Of a DNA stretch of 64,000 nt, positions 37,051 through 49,856 are shown in pieces. Where the stretch lies: assembly GCA_035578905.1 (NCBI GenBank), contig JAQJVL010000755.1, positions 186,001 through 250,000 of the forward strand, read 5' to 3'. The DNA is from Stictocephala bisonia (taxonomy: Eukaryota > Arthropoda > Insecta > Hemiptera > Membracidae). The notes under the pieces are model-generated. The model searched no databases and was not told the DNA's origin. It saw only the letters and a program-made list of their open reading frames with translations. Every line of letters starts with the position of its first letter. The first letter of the stretch is position 1. A program made the position numbers and the translations under genes.

Positions 37051-38536
37051 TAGGAACCACTAAGAGGACAAAATGTGTGTTACTTATATGTACATATGAA
37101 GTTAGGTGTATGTACATACACACTGCTCAATACAGACTAAATTTCGTGAGCTCTTGCCTAATAGTATTTTGCAGGAGCTCGAGTACCTTATTCTGATGAA
37201 CATGCGTAGTCAAATAATTTAACAAATAAATTATAAAGTGAATAATAAAGTATAATTGTATACATTAAACTTTTATGAAATTGTATCAGTAAATATATTT
37301 TAAACAAAAACATACATATCAGTGCAGTGTGTGACAATTTATCTGGTTAGAGGCAGTAACGCGGCTTCATGTCGTCATCCTACTCTGAGAGCAGGGGGGT
37401 GAGCCGGGAAAATCTGCGTTCATTCAGGTCTGTAACGGACTTTAGTGCCATATTGAATGAAATTAGATGAAATGTGTAATGAGTTCTAATTCACAACGAC
37501 TTCATCAATGTCGATATTACTTACATTTCAAGATACACTTATATTACCAAACAAGATTTATAATTTTAGGCTCATCATGAAAACAGGGAAAGGCAAACTT
37601 ATGAGATGGTAAAAAGGCTGGGAGACACAATCCGTAACATACAAAATTATTAATAAACATTACAACATTATTTACTGCTAAACTGATATTATTTTTAAAC
37701 TTAGTGCTGATTAGACATTCTAAACAAAAACGAATAATTGATTGATACATTTTCTAAATAAACTGTTGTATAGTTGTATAGTATTAAAAACCAGACTGTA
37801 AGTATAACACTTAATTTATAATTTTATCTAACAATAAATTAAGTGTTTATTATTAATAAATATATGTGTGGGTCAACACCATTGTACATATATATTTGGT
37901 CAATACCTCCGTACATACCTTCCCCCAAAGGAAGTCAAGGAACACCACCTAAAATACAATCATATATACTGTTAATAATCATATAGGCTGTTTATTACAG
38001 CCTTAAATATCATGCAAAATAAATGTTCGTTATTCATCAATAAATGGTAAAATATTATGGTTCAAGCTGAGATATAAGAGTCACAACCAGTTTTCCCACC
38101 ATGTGACTATTCAAAAGAAAAAAAGTCTACATAATTCACAGTTAGTTCTTTGGAATGAAAAAATCCTATTAAATGAATCGATTTAGGCATCTACTCGTCG
38201 GTGATATTTGGAGTGCATTTAAAACATCTAATAATATTTTTTTTCTTTTAACCATAATCACAAACAGAGCTCTAGAAATCTTTAAATTAATTAATTTTTT
38301 AAAATTTGTATTTATTTTCTTTGTAATTTTATTATAGAACAAAATATGCATATTTTAACAAAGTGTCATTGATAAAAATGCATCAATTCAATTACAATCA
38401 ACAATTAACTTTTTTGTTTTTATACAAAATATCACTTGCCTTCTGAATCTTCATAAAATATAGCATTACATAAATAAATTAAAAATTCAACCACATAATC
38501 TCGTTATTTCCGTATTATTTTATTTATTTGTTTTAG
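37051..38536. other. AT-rich intergenic sequence, no gene seen
   Basis: It contains two degenerate units resembling the 36-bp array at 37865-37918 and a GC-richer patch at about 37365-37440. No gene is supported. Confidence 0.5.
37865..37918 (+). repeat. Relic units of the 36-bp minisatellite
   Basis: TGTGGGTCAACACCATTGTA and then GGTCAATACCTCCGTACAT correspond in order to the GGTGGGTCAATACCACTGTA block of the array at 31.15-31.9 kb, in the same orientation, but lack most of the GGGT runs. Confidence 0.5.
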
Positions 38537-38691
38537 AACAAACATGAAACAACGTTTTCCTTTGTGCTAACAACCAATCAATGTCCAGTGGCAATTGCTC
38601 GGAATGGCCATTTGTTTACCACAAAATACAGTTGGCGGGGCTTTATACTTCTCCAACAATAAATCAAATCAACCAGATACCAATTAGAAGA
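38537..38691 (+). mobile_element. Dispersed element, copy A, at the edge of the 118-bp array
   Basis: It shares AACAAACATG, a block running from ACAACGTTTTCC through GTGCTAACAACC to TCAATGTCCAG, then GGAATGGCCATTTGTTT, CAGTTGGCGGG, AACAATAAATC and ACCAATTA in the same order with 55195-55364. The copies differ by substitutions and small gaps. The 118-bp array begins exactly at its right end (ACCAATTAGAAGATTGTCC). Class of element unknown. Confidence 0.65.
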
Positions 38692-41600
38692 TTGTCCTTC
38701 TGCACAATGAGGATAGTTTCCTGTAGCAATGTGTGTAGGGAAACAAGCACAGTTCGCCTAACACATATCCTTCTAACTAATATTTTATACATGTTACAAT
38801 TATAATGATGTCCCTCTGCACAATGAGGATAGTTTCCTGTAGCATGTGTGTAGGGAAACAAGCACAGTTCGCCTAACACATATCCTTCTAACTAATATTT
38901 TATACATGTTACAATTATAATGATGTCCTTCTTCTGCACAATGAGGATAGTTTCCTGTAGCATGTGTGTAGGGAAACAAGCACAGTTCGCCTAACACATA
39001 TCCTTCTAACTAATATTTTATACATGTTACAATTATAATGATGTCCCTCTGCACAATGAGGATAGTTTCCTGTAGCATGTGTGTAGGGAAACAAGCACAG
39101 TTCGCCTAACACATATCCTTCTAACTAATATTTTATACATGTTACAATTAGAATGATGTCCTTCTTCTGCACAATGAGGATAGTTTCCTGTAGCAATGCG
39201 TGTAGGGAAACAAGCACAGTTCGCCTAACACATATCCTTCTAACTAATATTTGATACATGTTACAATTAGAATGATGTCCTTCTTCTGCACAATGAGGAT
39301 AGTTTCCTGTAGCAATGCGTGTAGGGAAACAAGCACAGTTCGCCTAACGTATATCCTTCTAACTAATATTTTATACATGTTACAATTAGAATGATGTCCT
39401 TCTTCTGCACAATGAGGATAGTTTCCTGTAGCAATGCGTGTAGGGAAACAAGCACAGTTCGCCTAACGTATATCCTTCTAACTAATATTTGATACATGTT
39501 ACAATTAGAATGATGTCCTTCTTCTGCACAATGAGGATAGTTTCCTGTAGCAATGTGTGTAGGGAAACAAGCACAGTTCGCCTAACACATATCCTTCTAA
39601 CTAATATTTTATACATGTTACAATTATAATGATGTCCTTCTTCTGCACAATGAGGATAGTTTCCTGTAGCAATGTGTGTAGGGAAACAAGCACAGTTCGC
39701 CTAACGTATATCCTTCTAACTAATATTTTATACATGTTACAATTACAATGATGTCCCTCTGCACAATGAGGATAGTTTCCTGTAGCAATGTGTGTAGGGA
39801 AACAAGCACAGTTCGCCTAACGTATATCCTTCTAACTAATATTTGATACATGTTACAATTACAATGATGTCCCTCTGCACAATGAGGATAGTTTCCTGTA
39901 GCAATGTGTGTAGGGAAACAAGCACAGTTCACCTAACGTATATCCTTCTAACTAATATTTTATACATGTTACAATTAGAATGATGTCCTTCTTCTGCACA
40001 ATGAGGATAGTTTCCTGTAGCAATGCGTGTAGGGAAACAAGCACAGTTCGCCTAACGTATATCCTTCTAGCTAATATTTGATACATGTTACAATTAGAAT
40101 GATGTCCTTCTTCTGCACAATGAGGATAGTTTCCTGTAGCAATGCGTGTAGGGAAACAAGCACAGTTCGCCTAACACATATCATTCTAACTAATATTTTA
40201 TACATGTTACAATTAGAATGATGTCCTTCTTCTGCACAATGAGGATAGTTTCCTGTAGCAATGCGTGTAGGGAAACAAGCACAGTTCACCTAACACATAT
40301 CCTTCTAACTAATATTTTATACATGTTACAATTAGAATGATGTCCTTCTTCTGCACAATGAGGATAGTTTCCTGTAGCAATGTGTGTAGGGAAACAAGCA
40401 CAGTTCGCCTAACGTATATCCGTCTAACTAATATTTGATACATGTTACAATTAGAATGATGTCCTTCTTCTGCACAATGAGGATAGTTTCCTGTAGCAAT
40501 GTGTGTAGGGAAACAAGCACAGTTCGCCTAACGTATATCCTTCTAACTAATATTTGATACATGTTACAATTAGAATGATGTCCTTCTTCTGCACAATGAG
40601 GATAGTTTCCTGTAGCAATGTGTGTAGGGAAACAAGCACAGTTCGCCTAACGTATATCCGTCTAACTAATATTTGATACATGTTACAATTAGAATGATGT
40701 CCTTCTTCTGCACAATGAGGATAGTTTCCTGTAGCAATGCGTGTAGGGAAACAAGCACAGTTCACCTAACGTATATCCTTCTAACTAATATTTTATACAT
40801 GTTACAATTAGAATGATGTCCCTCTGCACAATGAGGATAGTTTCCTGTAGCAATGTGTGTAGGGAAACAAGCACAGTTCACCAAACGTATATCCGTCTAA
40901 CTAATATTTGATACATGTTACAATTAATTAGAATGATGTCCTTCTTCTGCACAATGAGGATAGTTTCCTGTAGCAATGCGTGTAGGGAAACAAGCACAGT
41001 TTGCCTAACGTATATCCTTCTAACTAATATTTGATACATGTTACAATTAGAATGATGTCCTTCTTCTGCACAATGAGGATAGTTTCCTGTAGCAATGTGT
41101 GTAGGGAAACAAGCACAGTTCGCCTAACATATATCCTTCTAACTAATATTTTATACATGTTACAATTAGAATGATGTCCTTCTTCTGCACAATGAGGATA
41201 GTTTCCTGTAGCATGTGAGTAGGGAAACAAGCACAGTTCGCCTAACATATATCCTTCTAACTAATATTTTATACATGTTACAATTAGAATGATGTCCTTC
41301 TTCTGCACAATGAGGATAGTTTCCTGTAGCATGTGTGTAGGGAAACAAGCACAGTTCGCCTAACACATATCCTTCTAACTAATATTTTATACATGTTACA
41401 ATTAGAATGATGTCCTTCTTCTGCACAATGAGGATAGTTTCCTGTAGCAATGTGTGTAGGGAAACAAGCACAGTTCGCCTAACGTATATCCGTCTAACTA
41501 ATATTTGATACATGTTACAATTAGAATGATGTCCTTCTTCTGCACAATGAGGATAGTTTCCTGTAGCAATGTGTGTAGGGAAACAAGCACAGTTCGCCTA

Positions 41601-44600
41601 ACGTATATCCTTCTAACTAATATTTGATACATGTTACAATTAGAATGATGTCCTTCTTCTGCACAATGAGGATAGTTTCCTGTAGCAATGTGTGTAGGGA
41701 AACAAGCACAGTTCGCCTAACGTATATCCGTCTAACTAATATTTGATACATGTTACAATTAGAATGATGTCCTTCTTCTGCACAATGAGGATAGTTTCCT
41801 GTAGCAATGCGTGTAGGGAAACAAGCACAGTTCACCTAACGTATATCCTTCTAACTAATATTTTATACATGTTACAATTAGAATGATGTCCCTCTGCACA
41901 ATGAGGATAGTTTCCTGTAGCAATGTGTGTAGGGAAACAAGCACAGTTCACCAAACGTATATCCGTCTAACTAATATTTGATACATGTTACAATTAATTA
42001 GAATGATGTCCTTCTTCTGCACAATGAGGATAGTTTCCTGTAGCAATGCGTGTAGGGAAACAAGCACAGTTTGCCTAACGTATATCCTTCTAACTAATAT
42101 TTGATACATGTTACAATTAGAATGATGTCCTTCTTCTGCACAATGAGGATAGTTTCCTGTAGCAATGTGTGTAGGGAAACAAGCACAGTTCGCCTAACAT
42201 ATATCCTTCTAACTAATATTTTATACATGTTACAATTAGAATGATGTCCTTCTTCTGCACAATGAGGATAGTTTCCTGTAGCATGTGAGTAGGGAAACAA
42301 GCACAGTTCGCCTAACATATATCCTTCTAACTAATATTTTATACATGTTACAATTAGAATGATGTCCTTCTTCTGCACAATGAGGATAGTTTCCTGTAGC
42401 ATGTGTGTAGGGAAACAAGCACAGTTCGCCTAACATATATCCTTCTGACTAATATTTTATACATGTTACAATTAGAATGATGTCCTTCTTCTGCACAATG
42501 AGGATAGTTTCCTGTAGCATGTGTGTAGGGAAACAAGCACAGTTCGCCTAACATATATCCTTCTAACTAATATTTTATACATGTTACAATTATAATGATG
42601 TCCCTCTGCACAATGAGGATAGTTTCCTGTAGCATGTGTGTAGGGAAACAAGCACAGTTCGCCTAACATATATCCTTCTAACTAATATTTTATACATGTT
42701 ACAATTAGAATGATGTCCTTCTTCTGCACAATGAGGATAGTTTCCTGTAGCAATGCGTGTAGGGAAACAAGCACAGTTCGCCTAACGTATATCCTTCTAA
42801 CTAATATTTGATACATGTTACAATTAGAATGATGTCCTTCTTCTGCACAATGAGGATAGTTTCCTGTAGCAATGCGTGTAGGGAAACAAGCACAGTTCGC
42901 CTAACATATATCCTTCTAACTAATATTTGATACATGTTACAATTAGAATGATGTCCTTCTTCTGCACAATGAGGATAGTTTCCTGTAGCAATGCGTGTAG
43001 GGAAACAAGCACAGTTCGCCTAACGTATATCCTTCTAACTAATATTTTATACATGTTACAATTAGAATGATGTCCTTCTTCTGCACAATGAGGATAGTTT
43101 CCTGTAGCAATGCGTGTAGGGAAACAAGCACAGTTCGCCTAACGTATATCCTTCTAACTAATATTTTATACATGTTACAATTAGAATGATGTCCTTCTTC
43201 TGCACAATGAGGATAGTTTCCTGTAGCAATGTGTGTAGGGAAACAAGCACAGTTCACCTAACGTATATCCTTCTAACTAATATTTTATACATGTTACAAT
43301 TAGAATGATGTCCTTCTTCTGCACAATGAGGATAGTTTCCTGTAGCAATGCGTGTAGGGAAACAAGCACAGTTCGCCTAACGTATATCCTTCTAACTAAT
43401 ATTTTATACATGTTACAATTAGAATGATGTCCTTCTTCTGCACAATGAGGATAGTTTCCTGTAGCAATGTGTGTAGGGAAACAAGCACAGTTCGCCTAAC
43501 GTATATCCTTCTAACTAATATTTTATACATGTTACAATTAGAATGATGTCCTTCTTCTGCACAATGAGGATAGTTTCCTGTAGCAATGCGTGTAGGGAAA
43601 CAAGCACAGTTCGCCTAACGTATATCCTTCTAACTAATATTTAATACATGCTACAATTACAATGTTGTCCTTCTGCACAATGAGGATAGTTTCCTGTAGC
43701 AATGTGTGTAGGGAAACAAGCACAGTTCGCCTAACGTATATCCTTCTAACTAATATTTTATACATGTTACAATTAGAATGATGTCCTCCTTCTGCACAAT
43801 GAGAATAGTTTCCTGTAGCAATGCGTGTAGGGAAACAAGCACAGTTCACCTAACGTATATCCGTCTAACTAATATTTGATACATGTTACAATTAGAATGA
43901 TGTCCTTCTTCTGCACAATGAGGATAGTTTCCTGTAGCAATGCGTGTAGGGAAACAAGCACAGTTCACCTAACGTATATCCGTCTAACTAATATTTGATA
44001 CATGTTACAATTAGAATGATGTCCTTCTTCTGCACAATGAGGATAGTTTCCTGTAGCAATGTGTGTAGGGAAACAAGCACAGTTCACCTAACGTATATAA
44101 TTCTAACTAATATTTGATACATGTTACAATTAGAATGATGTCCTTCTTCTGCACAATGAGAATAGTTTCCTGTAGCAATGTGTGTTGGGAAACAAGCACA
44201 GTTCACCTAACGTATATCCTTCTAACTAATATTTGATACATGTTACAATTAGAATGATGTCCTTCTTCTGCATAATGAGAATAGTTTCCTGTAGCAATGT
44301 GTGTAGGGAAACAAGCACAGTTCACCTAACGTACATCCGTCTAACTAATATTTGATATATGCTACAATTAGAAGATTGTCCTCCTGCACAATGAGGATAG
44401 TTTCCTGTAGCAATGTGTGTTGGAGGGAAACAAGCACTGTTCACCTAACGTATATCCGTCTAACTAATATTTGATATATGCTACAATTAGAAGATTGTCC
44501 TCCTGCACAATGAGGATAGTTTCCTGTAGCAATGTGTGTTGGAGGGAAACAAGCACAGTTCGCCTAACGTATATCCGTCTAACTAATATTTGATATATGC

Positions 44601-45318
44601 TACAATTAGAAGATTGTCCTCCTGCACAATGAGGATAGTTTCCTGTAGCAATGTGTGTAGGGAAACAAGCACAGTTCACCTAACGTATATCCGTCTAACT
44701 AATATTTGATATATGCTACAATTAGAAGATTGTCCTCCTGCACAATGAGGATAGTTTCCTGTAGCAATGTGTGTAGGGAAACAAGCACAGTTCACCTAAC
44801 GTATATCCGTCTAACTAATATTTGATATATGCTACAATTAGAAGATTGTCCTCCTGCACAATGAGGATAGTTTCCTGTAGCAATGTGTGTAGGGAAACAA
44901 GCACAGTTCGCCTAACGTATATCCGTCTAACTAATATTTTATACATGTTACAATTAGAATGATGTCCTTCTTCTGCACAATGAGGATAGTTTCCTGTAGC
45001 AATGTGTGTAGGGAAACAAGCACAGTTCACCTAACGTATATCCGTCTAACTAATATTTGATACATGTTACAATTAGAATAATGTCCTTCTTCTGCACAAT
45101 GAGGATAGTTTCCTGTAGCAATGCGTGTAGGGAAACAAGCACAGTTCGCCTAACGTATATCCTTCTAACTAATATTTGATACATGTTACAATTAGAATGA
45201 TGCCCTTCTTCTGCACAATGAGGATAGTTTAGTTTCCTGTAGCAATATAATGTGTGTTGGGAAACAAGCACAGTTCGCCTAACGTATTTCCTTCTAACTA
45301 ATATTTGATATATGCTAC
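38685..45318. repeat. About 118-bp satellite, about 56 copies
   Basis: Units of 115-119 bp; the length depends on CCTTCTTCTGCAC versus CCCTCTGCAC and GCAATGTGTG versus GCATGTGTG. Each unit contains GAGGATAGTTTCCTGTAGCA, GGGAAACAAGCACAG and ACTAATATTTTATACATG. Variants cluster: GCATGTGTG forms at 38.8-39.1 and 41.2-42.65 kb, and the AGAAGATTGTCCTCC form near the right end (44.36-44.85 kb), which is closest to the left flank. A nine-unit block is duplicated (see findings). Minus-strand open frames of 65-74 codons recur with the units and are artefacts. Confidence 0.97.
40289..42435. repeat. Tandem duplication of a 1,070-bp block within the 118-bp array
   Basis: The sequence 40289-41365 is repeated at 41359-42435 with a constant offset of 1070 bp. 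Rare private variants recur at that offset: CAATTAATTAGAATG at 40921 and 41991, CACCAAACG at about 40879 and 41949, and GCATGTGAGTAGG at 41211 and 42281. Outside the block the match stops (GTTCACC versus GTTCGCC, TAACACAT versus TAACATAT). Confidence 0.85.
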
Positions 45319-47518
45319 CTTAGTACTAACAAGTAGAACAATACAGTTGACAAATTTTTAACTGTGATTTGAGATTTTTGCTCATAAACACTTTTAAATA
45401 ATAAAATGTTGAGTTATGTTATTTAATATGGGTCATATTTTTACGATTTGGAGGGCCGAGCTTCAATTGCATGAGGCATTTGGTAGAATATGGATAGTTT
45501 ATAACATTCTACTGATGTAATTAATATGTTCTCAGATTGAAATATCATATAACGATACTGATAATTGCTATGGTAAAAAGAACGTTTCACAGCCAAACGT
45601 GATGAGGACCTCAAACTATTTTAATAATGACTTTTTTGTTCGTATAATACAACTTACTGATAAATTTTACAAAGAGAAGGATATAGTGTTAAGTAATTAT
45701 AAGTCTACTCCACCAAAAATATTTTACTGCGGTAATAAATAATTATGTTGTGGATTACAAAATTATTTGAATCAATTTTTAAATCACCAGAAGAAGGCAT
45801 CTTATAATGTTTGGCCTAATAATATTCAAAATAGTTTTTCAAAGTTAATATGAAATATTACAATGTTGCAGGAAGATTTTGTAAATTTTAATTTATCTCC
45901 TTAACAATATTTACAAAACAAGATATGGGTTTTTTTGTATTTCAGAAAACTACTCGTTCATATATTGACGTTCAGCTTCTTATGAATGAATGAATAAATA
46001 ACAAATCATAATCTTATATATACATTCAAAAATATTCAACAACAAAAATGCTAAGCAAAGACCCAATGATGGGCAGCGATCAATGTTAAATTTCCTCGTG
46101 AAAATAAGAACTACATATCATTGAGTTTTCTCTTCACCTTTCTACATAAAACTGTCATTTACTAAAGTATCAGTCTTCTTTTTGTAAAATAATTATTACA
46201 AATCATACCTACAACTTAATGATTTCGTAAATTTATTTGTTTGCTATACTTTTAATAGATTTGATATATTGCTATGGACTGAGATAAGAACATATGAATA
46301 ATTGATTGTTAAAACAAACATTATTCGTCTATAAATAAATTCTACTGTTACTTAACTGATCAGCTAAAGAACCCATAGTTTTTATTGTAATCGAATATAA
46401 ATTACCAGTTGAGAATGTTTACCTAAATAGGTATAAACCTTTCAATACAAAATAATAAACACTCTTGAAAATCATTGTTTTTCTCTTAAATTTTAAAATA
46501 CTCTAAGTTTTTCCGATCTTTGCAGGCAGTTTCCCCCTAAATAGTACTAAATACAAGAAATTTGACTGACTTTAAAAATATTTTAAAGGTCAGGCATATA
46601 ATAATAATAATAATTAAACAAGGTAATGTTATACAGGTTAGTCCTACGTGTGAACACGCTTGCTTAAAATCTTATGATAAGAAATATCTGTGGTTTTATT
46701 ATTAATGTCACGTGATTAAATCATAATACTATGTTTTTTTATCAAGAGCAGACTAGAGTTTTGTTTCGACTGAAACTGCTACAAAGCTTGTCACTTGTGT
46801 GTATCCACCCATCACAAACAGCCTTTTCCGTTCATTTTGTAATACCTTTAAGGTACAACTTAGTGTTTACTTACCAGCATATCAATATTCTTAAACAGTT
46901 ATTCCCTACAAGGTCAAGTCCACTAGTGTTAATTTATTGTTAACAGTTCAGATTATCAAAGAATGAAAAGGTGTCAATGAATTTTAAATGTATCCTAAAA
47001 TTGGACATAATTATGTCCCCACATCTAAATATAGTTTAATAACTGATTTAAATAAAGGGATAAAACTTAAATTAAAAAAAAATAACGGTTATTGAATATT
47101 TAGTATGAACGTGTGAATAATTATAGACTTATACTGTCAACTAGTTTTAATACAAAACGTATTATTAATGTTTTATTTGTTTGTACACCAAAATAGCCAG
47201 CTGTAGTTTTAACTATCGAAAACATTTACGTTTTATAATATTTACTAATAAGTTTTTACATTATTAATTTAAGAATTATACCACTTTAGTTAGTTCTTAT
47301 AAGCCCTAGTTTCATTATTATTAGAACTGGCAAAACCAGCAAATATTTAACAAACCTATTTCGTCATTTACGAAATCGTTTTTAAATCCATCCAAACTGA
47401 AAGATTCAAATTATGTTTTGTGGGTTCTCCTCAAATAAACAAATCATTAATATCTCATGGCTAAATCTATATATTCGATTGCCAGTGGTATATCAAATTT
47501 ATGGCTATTTTTCAATCT
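45319..47518. other. AT-rich intergenic sequence, no gene seen
   Basis: Only short open frames without coding character were seen, including a 70-codon one at 46731-46943. A short (ATA)n stretch is near 46595-46612. Confidence 0.5.
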
Positions 47519-47936
47519 AAAATATTATTTTCTAAAATGCATTATGTGACAATCTAAAGACATTTTATGTACGTCCAAATGAAACCAAACGCTCTGTTGC
47601 TACTAAATGGTAATTGTGAAGTTTTTACATCAATAAACACAGAACAGAATCTTATCCTGTAATTTTTATAATGGATGTGCTTTCTTGTAAGGATAAGTGT
47701 TTTCTCTTCAGAACTATTATAAGTTTAAAATATTATTTTCTAAAATGCATTATGTGACAATCTAAAGACATTTTATGTACTACGTCCAAAGGAAACCAAA
47801 CGCTCTGTTGCTACTAAATGGTATTTGTGAAGATTTACATCAATAAACACAGAACAGAATCTTATCCTGTAATTTTTATAATGGATGTGCTTTCTTGTAA
47901 GGACAAGTGTTTTCTCTTCAGAACTATTATAAGTTT
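47519..47936. repeat. Tandem duplication of about 208 bp
   Basis: AATATTATTTTCTAAAATGC starts at 47521 and again at 47729, and the two copies match closely through CTTCAGAACTATTATAAG. Differences are few (for example ACGTCCAAATG versus ACTACGTCCAAAGG). No coding content. Confidence 0.85.
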
Positions 47937-48020
47937 TAATTGTTAATTGTTAAATGTCATTATGAGTGGTTCTTTTTTTTTCTTTTTTTTTTTTACTTAC
48001 TTATTTATATTTGAATGAGT

Positions 48021-48200
48021 TACGTTGGAATTGAGTCTATTTTTATCTTGTAGTTAATTTGTTTTGTATGATTAAAAGGCTGCGTTGGAATTGAGTCTAT
48101 TTTAATCTTGTAGTTTAGTTTGTTTTGTATGATTAAAAGGCTGCGTTGGAATTGAGTCTATTTTTATCTTGTAGTTTAGTTTGTTTTGTATCATTAATAG
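48021..48200. repeat. Three tandem copies of about 61 bp
   Basis: CGTTGGAATTGAGTCTATTT recurs at about 48023, 48083 and 48144, each followed by ATCTTGTAGTTTAGTTTG-like text and GTATGATTAAAAGG. It follows a T-rich run at about 47970-48010. Confidence 0.85.
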
Positions 48201-49856
48201 CTACTAAGCAGTTGTGTTAGTTTATAAACGACTAGCAATATTCTGAGCCTGTTTAGTTAAAGGGTTTCGTTTACAATTGATTTTGATTGTCAGTGGCCAG
48301 GTCTGTGGAAAAAGATTTTAAATACATTTTTTCAAAAATGCTTTATACGTAATATATGCATGATATCGCTAGGTATTATATCAATTTTAATTCTCATTTT
48401 TCACCAATTAGTATAATGGTGATCTCGTTTAGTATTTTTTATGTTACTCAAAATAAGGAGAAGGTTATACAAAATATTTCAAAACTATTCAATAATACTA
48501 AGTTCCTAAATATCTCCCTCCCCCCTGAAGGACATGATATGAAATAATAATATGCTGTCTACATTCACATTCCTGAAACAAAGCAACACTGAGGGAATAA
48601 ATAATGAATTTACTGACGAACACCTGGATATTTGATACAGCCATTTAAAAATACAGTTGTGTTTCAGTCACAACAAAGACTCTACAACAACAATACGGCT
48701 CATCGTTACAGCGGAGAACAACGGAGGTATAAGAGCTGCTCAGATGTGAAGCAGACAGTTTTATAAGAGCTTTCTAATTTAACGAATCGTCAGAGACAAG
48801 CAGCGTCTTGGTCTTTGGAGAGAAACTGTCACACTTTGTTCAAAGTAAATGTTACACAATCTTTAAGTGACAATTTATGGCAAGCTGCAGGCATTCTTGG
48901 ATATCTTTCACAAAGGTCATTTTAAGATATAGCAGTTTTCGAATTCAAACTCTTAAATAATAATGAGTATAACATTTGATTAAACATTAGTTTAAAACGA
49001 TGCCATTTTTAAAATAAAAACTGCCAGTTAACAGCTTATAAAAGATACAAATGTTAATAACATTTCTTAAATAGTTAACTGTCTTTAGATATGATGTTTT
49101 ATTTATTTGAATGTGTTATATTCAACAGTTCTTCATTAAACTAACACACTTACGAGAACGTAGATGTGTTTTACGGGAGGATCTTACAGGTTTGGAAAAC
49201 CGAGTTTCGCAACATTTATAAAATCGCCTATTGTCTATTATCGAGGCTTCAAAATTAAATAAAAACTATCTTCTTAAAGATCTTTATTAATAGGCTGATA
49301 TTAACAAGTTTAAGAATTTGACTTTGTTACGGATAATTTAACGACTGATAAAAGGAGGGGTTAAAAGGTTTTTCATATGTTAGCGAACTATTTTGTCACG
49401 TAATAGTAGTACTAGTAATTGAATTAATTTATGTTTTTATTAAGGCCTCGCTTGTCTTCAAAGTTACTTATGTTTCCATCAATATATTCGTGTATAATAA
49501 AGCATTTTGTGCATTTGTTAAGCGAGTTTCTGAATTGTTTAAAGGATTAGGTTATACAGTTTAAAAGCTTAATATAATCAATATAATTTGTAGTAAAATT
49601 GCGCATATCTTCACGGCTGATCATAAAATAGAACCACTCAATAAAAACCACCCAACAATATAATTTCTGTTAAATTACTTGCGTTCTGCAATTAGTCAAT
49701 ATTTCCACAAGAGAGAACTAAACGACATGTTCAAAATTAACAGATTAATAATCAAGTATTTGTCTCTATTAAGTTCAACATCATAGGTACCAAACCCTGG
49801 TGATGAATCTGTTGATTTGAAATGCGTCGAGTGGAAATGTCTCTCTTGTGGATATA
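48201..49856. other. AT-rich intergenic sequence, no gene seen
   Basis: Nothing beyond short chance open frames was found on either strand. Confidence 0.5.

Noticed and set aside
37336..37450. tRNA or SINE head suggested by GGTTAGAGGCAGTAACGCGG
   Set aside because: No B box at the right distance and no cloverleaf that I could form.
38664..45271. Repeated minus-strand frames of 65-74 codons (MLGELCLFPYTHATGNYPHC type)
   Set aside because: They recur with each 118-bp unit and break at every unit length change; satellite artefacts.
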